Source of the DNA: Alentia gelatinosa
Taxonomy: Eukaryota > Annelida > Polychaeta > Phyllodocida > Polynoidae
Direction: 5' to 3'
Assembly: GCA_950022655.1 (NCBI GenBank)
Contig: OX465587.1
Coordinates: 30,135,716 to 30,199,715, forward strand
DNA: 64,000 nt
Below, piece after piece: positions 61,855-64,000 of the stretch. The position numbers and the translations under genes were made by a program. The notes beneath the pieces are model-generated. The model was given only the letters and a program-made list of their open reading frames with translations. It searched no databases and had not been told where the DNA came from. The stretch's first letter is position 1. The number at the start of each line of letters is the position of its first letter.

Positions 61855-62190
61855 TAATTATCATCATACTATCATATAACGTCACGAGATTTCATATGAT
61901 TGTTTATATGGCGTGAGTTGTCTTCGCGGAATGATATAACGAAGCAGGGTCCCGTTGAATAATCTAGGATCCTAATTATACAACGGGACCCGGAGCTGAG
62001 TGATATCTGCAGCAGATGACAACGAACACCATGCAAACAATTATATGAAATTAAGTGACGTTTAGATTTTATCCTACCCTGTCACATGTTTTTAAATTTA
62101 TATGTCACCCGTGTCATATAAATTATCTATGGCATAACAGTTACACCATGTTAAATCTATGGTGATTTATATGCGGAATAGGTTAAACCA
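61855..62190 (+). mobile_element. Modular foldback element C+B with a miniature D insertion
   Basis: Module C (TTTATATGGCGTGAGTTGTCTTCGC..ACGAAGC) is split at its centre by a 45-bp palindrome (61947-61991) and resumes GGAGCTGAGTGATATC. Module B follows, from TTTATCCTACCC to GCGGAATAGGTTAAA. Confidence 0.75.
61947..61991. mobile_element. 45-bp palindromic derivative of element D
   Basis: GGGTCCCGTTG at the left, CAACGGGACCC at the right, TAGGATCCTA in the middle: the two termini of element D (GGGCCCGTTGAATAATCTAGGATC) joined with the whole interior lost. Confidence 0.7.
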
Positions 62191-62269
62191 TATTATTTCT
62201 CCCTTTGGATTAATGTGGATGATTTCAAGTTCATTGCATATACCAAGGAAGAAACCGACAAGTTTTGGT

Positions 62270-62558
62270 CAAAGTGGTTGTTCTTCACGATGCAGAGTGA
62301 TATGAACGAGGCAACAACCCAATGAATATCACATAGCATTCAAACGAGTCGGAGAATGGAGAATGGATTTGGAGAATGGAGAATGACTTCTTTGACCAAA
62401 ACTAGTTGCATTCTGTATTTATCTCACCCCTGTACACACTAAAGGAATGGACGACACACAGGATATAGACCATGGAGAACAGACTACAATAGTTGTAGGG
62501 GCATGGAGAACGAGTTCCCAATGTTTAGCCTATGAGCATTTATTCCAGGGGTGAGATA
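62270..62558 (-). mobile_element. Reverse A'+B' element next to the GCNT-like gene
   Basis: A' part with ATATGAACGAGGCAACAACC..AATATCACATAGCATTCAAACGAGTCGGAGAA; B' part from TTTATCTCACCCCTGTACAC to CAGGGGTGAGATAAA (62558). It ends 12 bp from the stop codon of the minus-strand gene. Confidence 0.78.
62539..62544 (-). terminator. Candidate poly-A signal AATAAA inside the B' element
   Basis: On the minus strand AATAAA lies 27 nt after the stop of the GCNT-like gene, within CCCTGGAATAAATGCTC of the B' module. Other B' copies do not have AATAAA at this place. Use as the real signal is inferred. Confidence 0.4.
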
Positions 62559-62570
62559 AAAGACCATTCG

Positions 62571-63995
62571 TTATGTGCTTTGCTTTTTTGATAATTCTCC
62601 CTGTTGCTGTAATTTGGTTTTTGACAGATGGTATTTGATATGGGGGAGATTCCTAAGCCGCAGCCAGTCTATACTGTGTTCCGGATCTGCTTGCACCTCC
62701 CTCCTCCTCAACTCCTCGTCTATACAATCCAACACCACGTGGTCATAACTGGGGTCAAATTTGTTCGCAAAGAACTCCCACCGTTGAGACAACCAACGGA
62801 AGTCTTTATAGGAGAATGTACAAATATGTCTGATGAGTTTCCCTTGGCAGTACCCCGCCCCCCACTGCCACACGATCTCCCTGGAGAGGAAGGTTTTAGA
62901 CACCTGCGTCACATACATGGGGTATCCTCCTGGGGCCTCCCTGAGGGCATTCAACGACGCCCACACTAACTCATCGGGAGAATCCGTATCTTTGCTCCAC
63001 TCTATAAACCCCTGAGGGAGCGGGTCCTCCAGAACCCACTTCACAAAGGCCCTGGAGAATGTATTATACGAACACCCCTTCCTCAAGGTCACATTCCCCG
63101 CCGTGAAGGGCACCTTGGGGGTGTCATAGTCAATCCTCCAGATTCCTTCACTGAACCTATGGTGGTAGTCCACCCTGTGTAGATACTCCCTTGGCAGTGG
63201 GTAGGATTCTATATCATTGGTTCCGTTCAGGAGTTTCATCATGCGGACTAGCTCCAGGTTGGTTTTCAGGGGGTATTCCTGCCCGGCAAGGTTCATGAAG
63301 TACCTCCAGGGTGTGTGGGTACTGGAGACATCCCTCATACACTGGAGGTCCCCCCAGACTGCCGTCCAACTCCCATACATGTAGACATCCGTGTGGGTGG
63401 CTAGGAAGACATTAGGCAGGCACTTCGCTATACCCGCCATGGCTGTACGCAGTAACTGGCTGGATTTCTTATCTATATAGATACAGTACACATTATGTGG
63501 GTGGTAGATTGCTCTTAGAAGTCTCTCTGCCATATCCACTTTCCAATGCATCCGTATCCCAAACGCAATGGGGAATTCCCGTTCTTCTGTACTCAAAGGA
63601 GCAGTCCGATAGCCCATGGTTTGTATAAAAGCAGTGCAATTGCGAGTCAGTTTTACGTATTCTGCGGTTAGTTGGATCTTATAGTCATCCTGGTGGCTTT
63701 CCTGCTTCCTAGCAATCCTTTTATATTCATTCTCATCCCCCTGGGCTACTTTGGTACAATTCACAGGCTTGGACAGATCAACAGGAGTTGTCAATGGATT
63801 GATACTCGTGGCCGTGTACGGATTCACAGAATCTATATTAAGCACGTGGCGATGTAAGGGTACGCCATCGAAGTTATTCCTGCCCTCAGGGAATTCCTCG
63901 ACAGGGGTTTGATGGACTTGGAGCACCTTGAAGGAGGCGAGGAAGGCGAGTCGTTCCCTGCTGGCCTTCACATGGTTGTGGGCCTCGATGAGCAT
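62571..63995 (-). CDS. GCNT: Beta-1,6-N-acetylglucosaminyltransferase, GT14 family (core-2/GCNT-like), 5' end may extend beyond window
   Basis: The 474-residue frame matches the GCNT family, Golgi enzymes that add a beta-1,6-linked GlcNAc branch to O-glycans or polylactosamine. The lumenal domain runs about 138-430: EFPIAFGIRMHWKVDMAERL, RAIYHPHNVYCIYIDKKS, VYMYGSWTAVWGDLQCM, YPLKTNLE, and the catalytic-Glu motif SPDELVWAS (Glu342). Cysteines at 80, 120, 171, 192, 219, 383, 392 and 424 fit the conserved disulphide set; Cys308 is extra. Possible N-glycosylation at Asn79, 119, 257 and 301. N-terminal SFKVLQVHQTP (21-31) resembles the stretch just after the membrane anchor in vertebrate GCNT1, but no good anchor precedes it. 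The frame is open through the window edge, so the true start or an upstream exon may lie outside. The coding part here is intronless, as is common in this family. Which GCNT subtype cannot be told. Confidence 0.9.
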   Translation of the reverse strand: MLIEAHNHVKASRERLAFLASFKVLQVHQTPVEEFPEGRNNFDGVPLHRHVLNIDSVNPYTATSINPLTTPVDLSKPVNCTKVAQGDENEYKRIARKQESHQDDYKIQLTAEYVKLTRNCTAFIQTMGYRTAPLSTEEREFPIAFGIRMHWKVDMAERLLRAIYHPHNVYCIYIDKKSSQLLRTAMAGIAKCLPNVFLATHTDVYMYGSWTAVWGDLQCMRDVSSTHTPWRYFMNLAGQEYPLKTNLELVRMMKLLNGTNDIESYPLPREYLHRVDYHHRFSEGIWRIDYDTPKVPFTAGNVTLRKGCSYNTFSRAFVKWVLEDPLPQGFIEWSKDTDSPDELVWASLNALREAPGGYPMYVTQVSKTFLSREIVWQWGAGYCQGKLIRHICTFSYKDFRWLSQRWEFFANKFDPSYDHVVLDCIDEELRRREVQADPEHSIDWLRLRNLPHIKYHLSKTKLQQQGELSKKQST

Positions 63996-64000
63996 GTAGA

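Overview
The window is animal nuclear DNA. It has spliced genes with GT..AG introns, tRNA-derived SINEs, LINE remnants, many short inverted-repeat transposons and TTAGGG-type interstitial repeats. Gene density is very low: three recognisable protein-coding genes in 64 kb. This fits a repeat-rich invertebrate, probably marine (mollusc-, annelid- or lancelet-like). The sequence alone does not fix the phylum.

Genes. Two tandem paralogous UDP-glycosyltransferase (UGT) genes lie on the + strand. Each has a short first exon (signal peptide plus catalytic-His motif) joined by a phase-0 intron to one large second exon. UGT copy A is exon 1 at 4744-4971 and exon 2 at 14939-16273 (520 aa). UGT copy B is exon 1 at 40286-40501 and exon 2 at 47340-48680 (518 aa). 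Both should be type I ER membrane enzymes with lumenal catalytic domains, a C-terminal anchor and a KxKxx tail. Copy B carries Asn where the family has the catalytic-dyad Asp. A GT14-family beta-1,6-N-acetylglucosaminyltransferase (core-2/GCNT-like) lies on the minus strand at 62571-63995. Its reading frame is still open at the window edge. All three genes belong to ER/Golgi glycosylation or detoxification, but nothing here shows that the UGT pair and the GCNT act in one pathway.

Layout. 1-4600: fragments of dispersed inverted-repeat elements. 4600-16273: UGT A, whose roughly 10-kb intron is packed with elements. 16.3-40.2 kb: a transposon graveyard with a 122-bp dimeric satellite (20.4-21.9 kb), a 71-bp satellite split by a roughly 1-kb inserted element (22-24 kb), an 820-bp palindrome nested in another element (27.8-28.9 kb), a perfect 38-bp-arm hairpin (29.1 kb), a chain of TTAA-flanked elements (31.9-33.0 kb), a promoter-like palindrome (33.5 kb) and degenerate telomeric repeats (36.5-36.9 kb). 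40.3-48.7 kb: UGT B, with a local duplication that copies the end of exon 1. 48.7-62.5 kb: a relic copy of UGT B intron sequence, LINE remnants, a 73-bp repeat, the large 71-bp satellite and an 18-bp minisatellite. 62.6-64 kb: the GCNT-like gene.

Most of the mobile DNA is non-autonomous. At least six inverted-repeat families end at, or close to, TTAA (piggyBac-like). A second group is modular foldback elements that share a GAGGCGAAGCCGAG-like centre and a neighbouring TATCCTACCCC-ended module. I saw no transposase gene. Family letters (A-Z) are my own labels for repeats recognised by comparison within this window.
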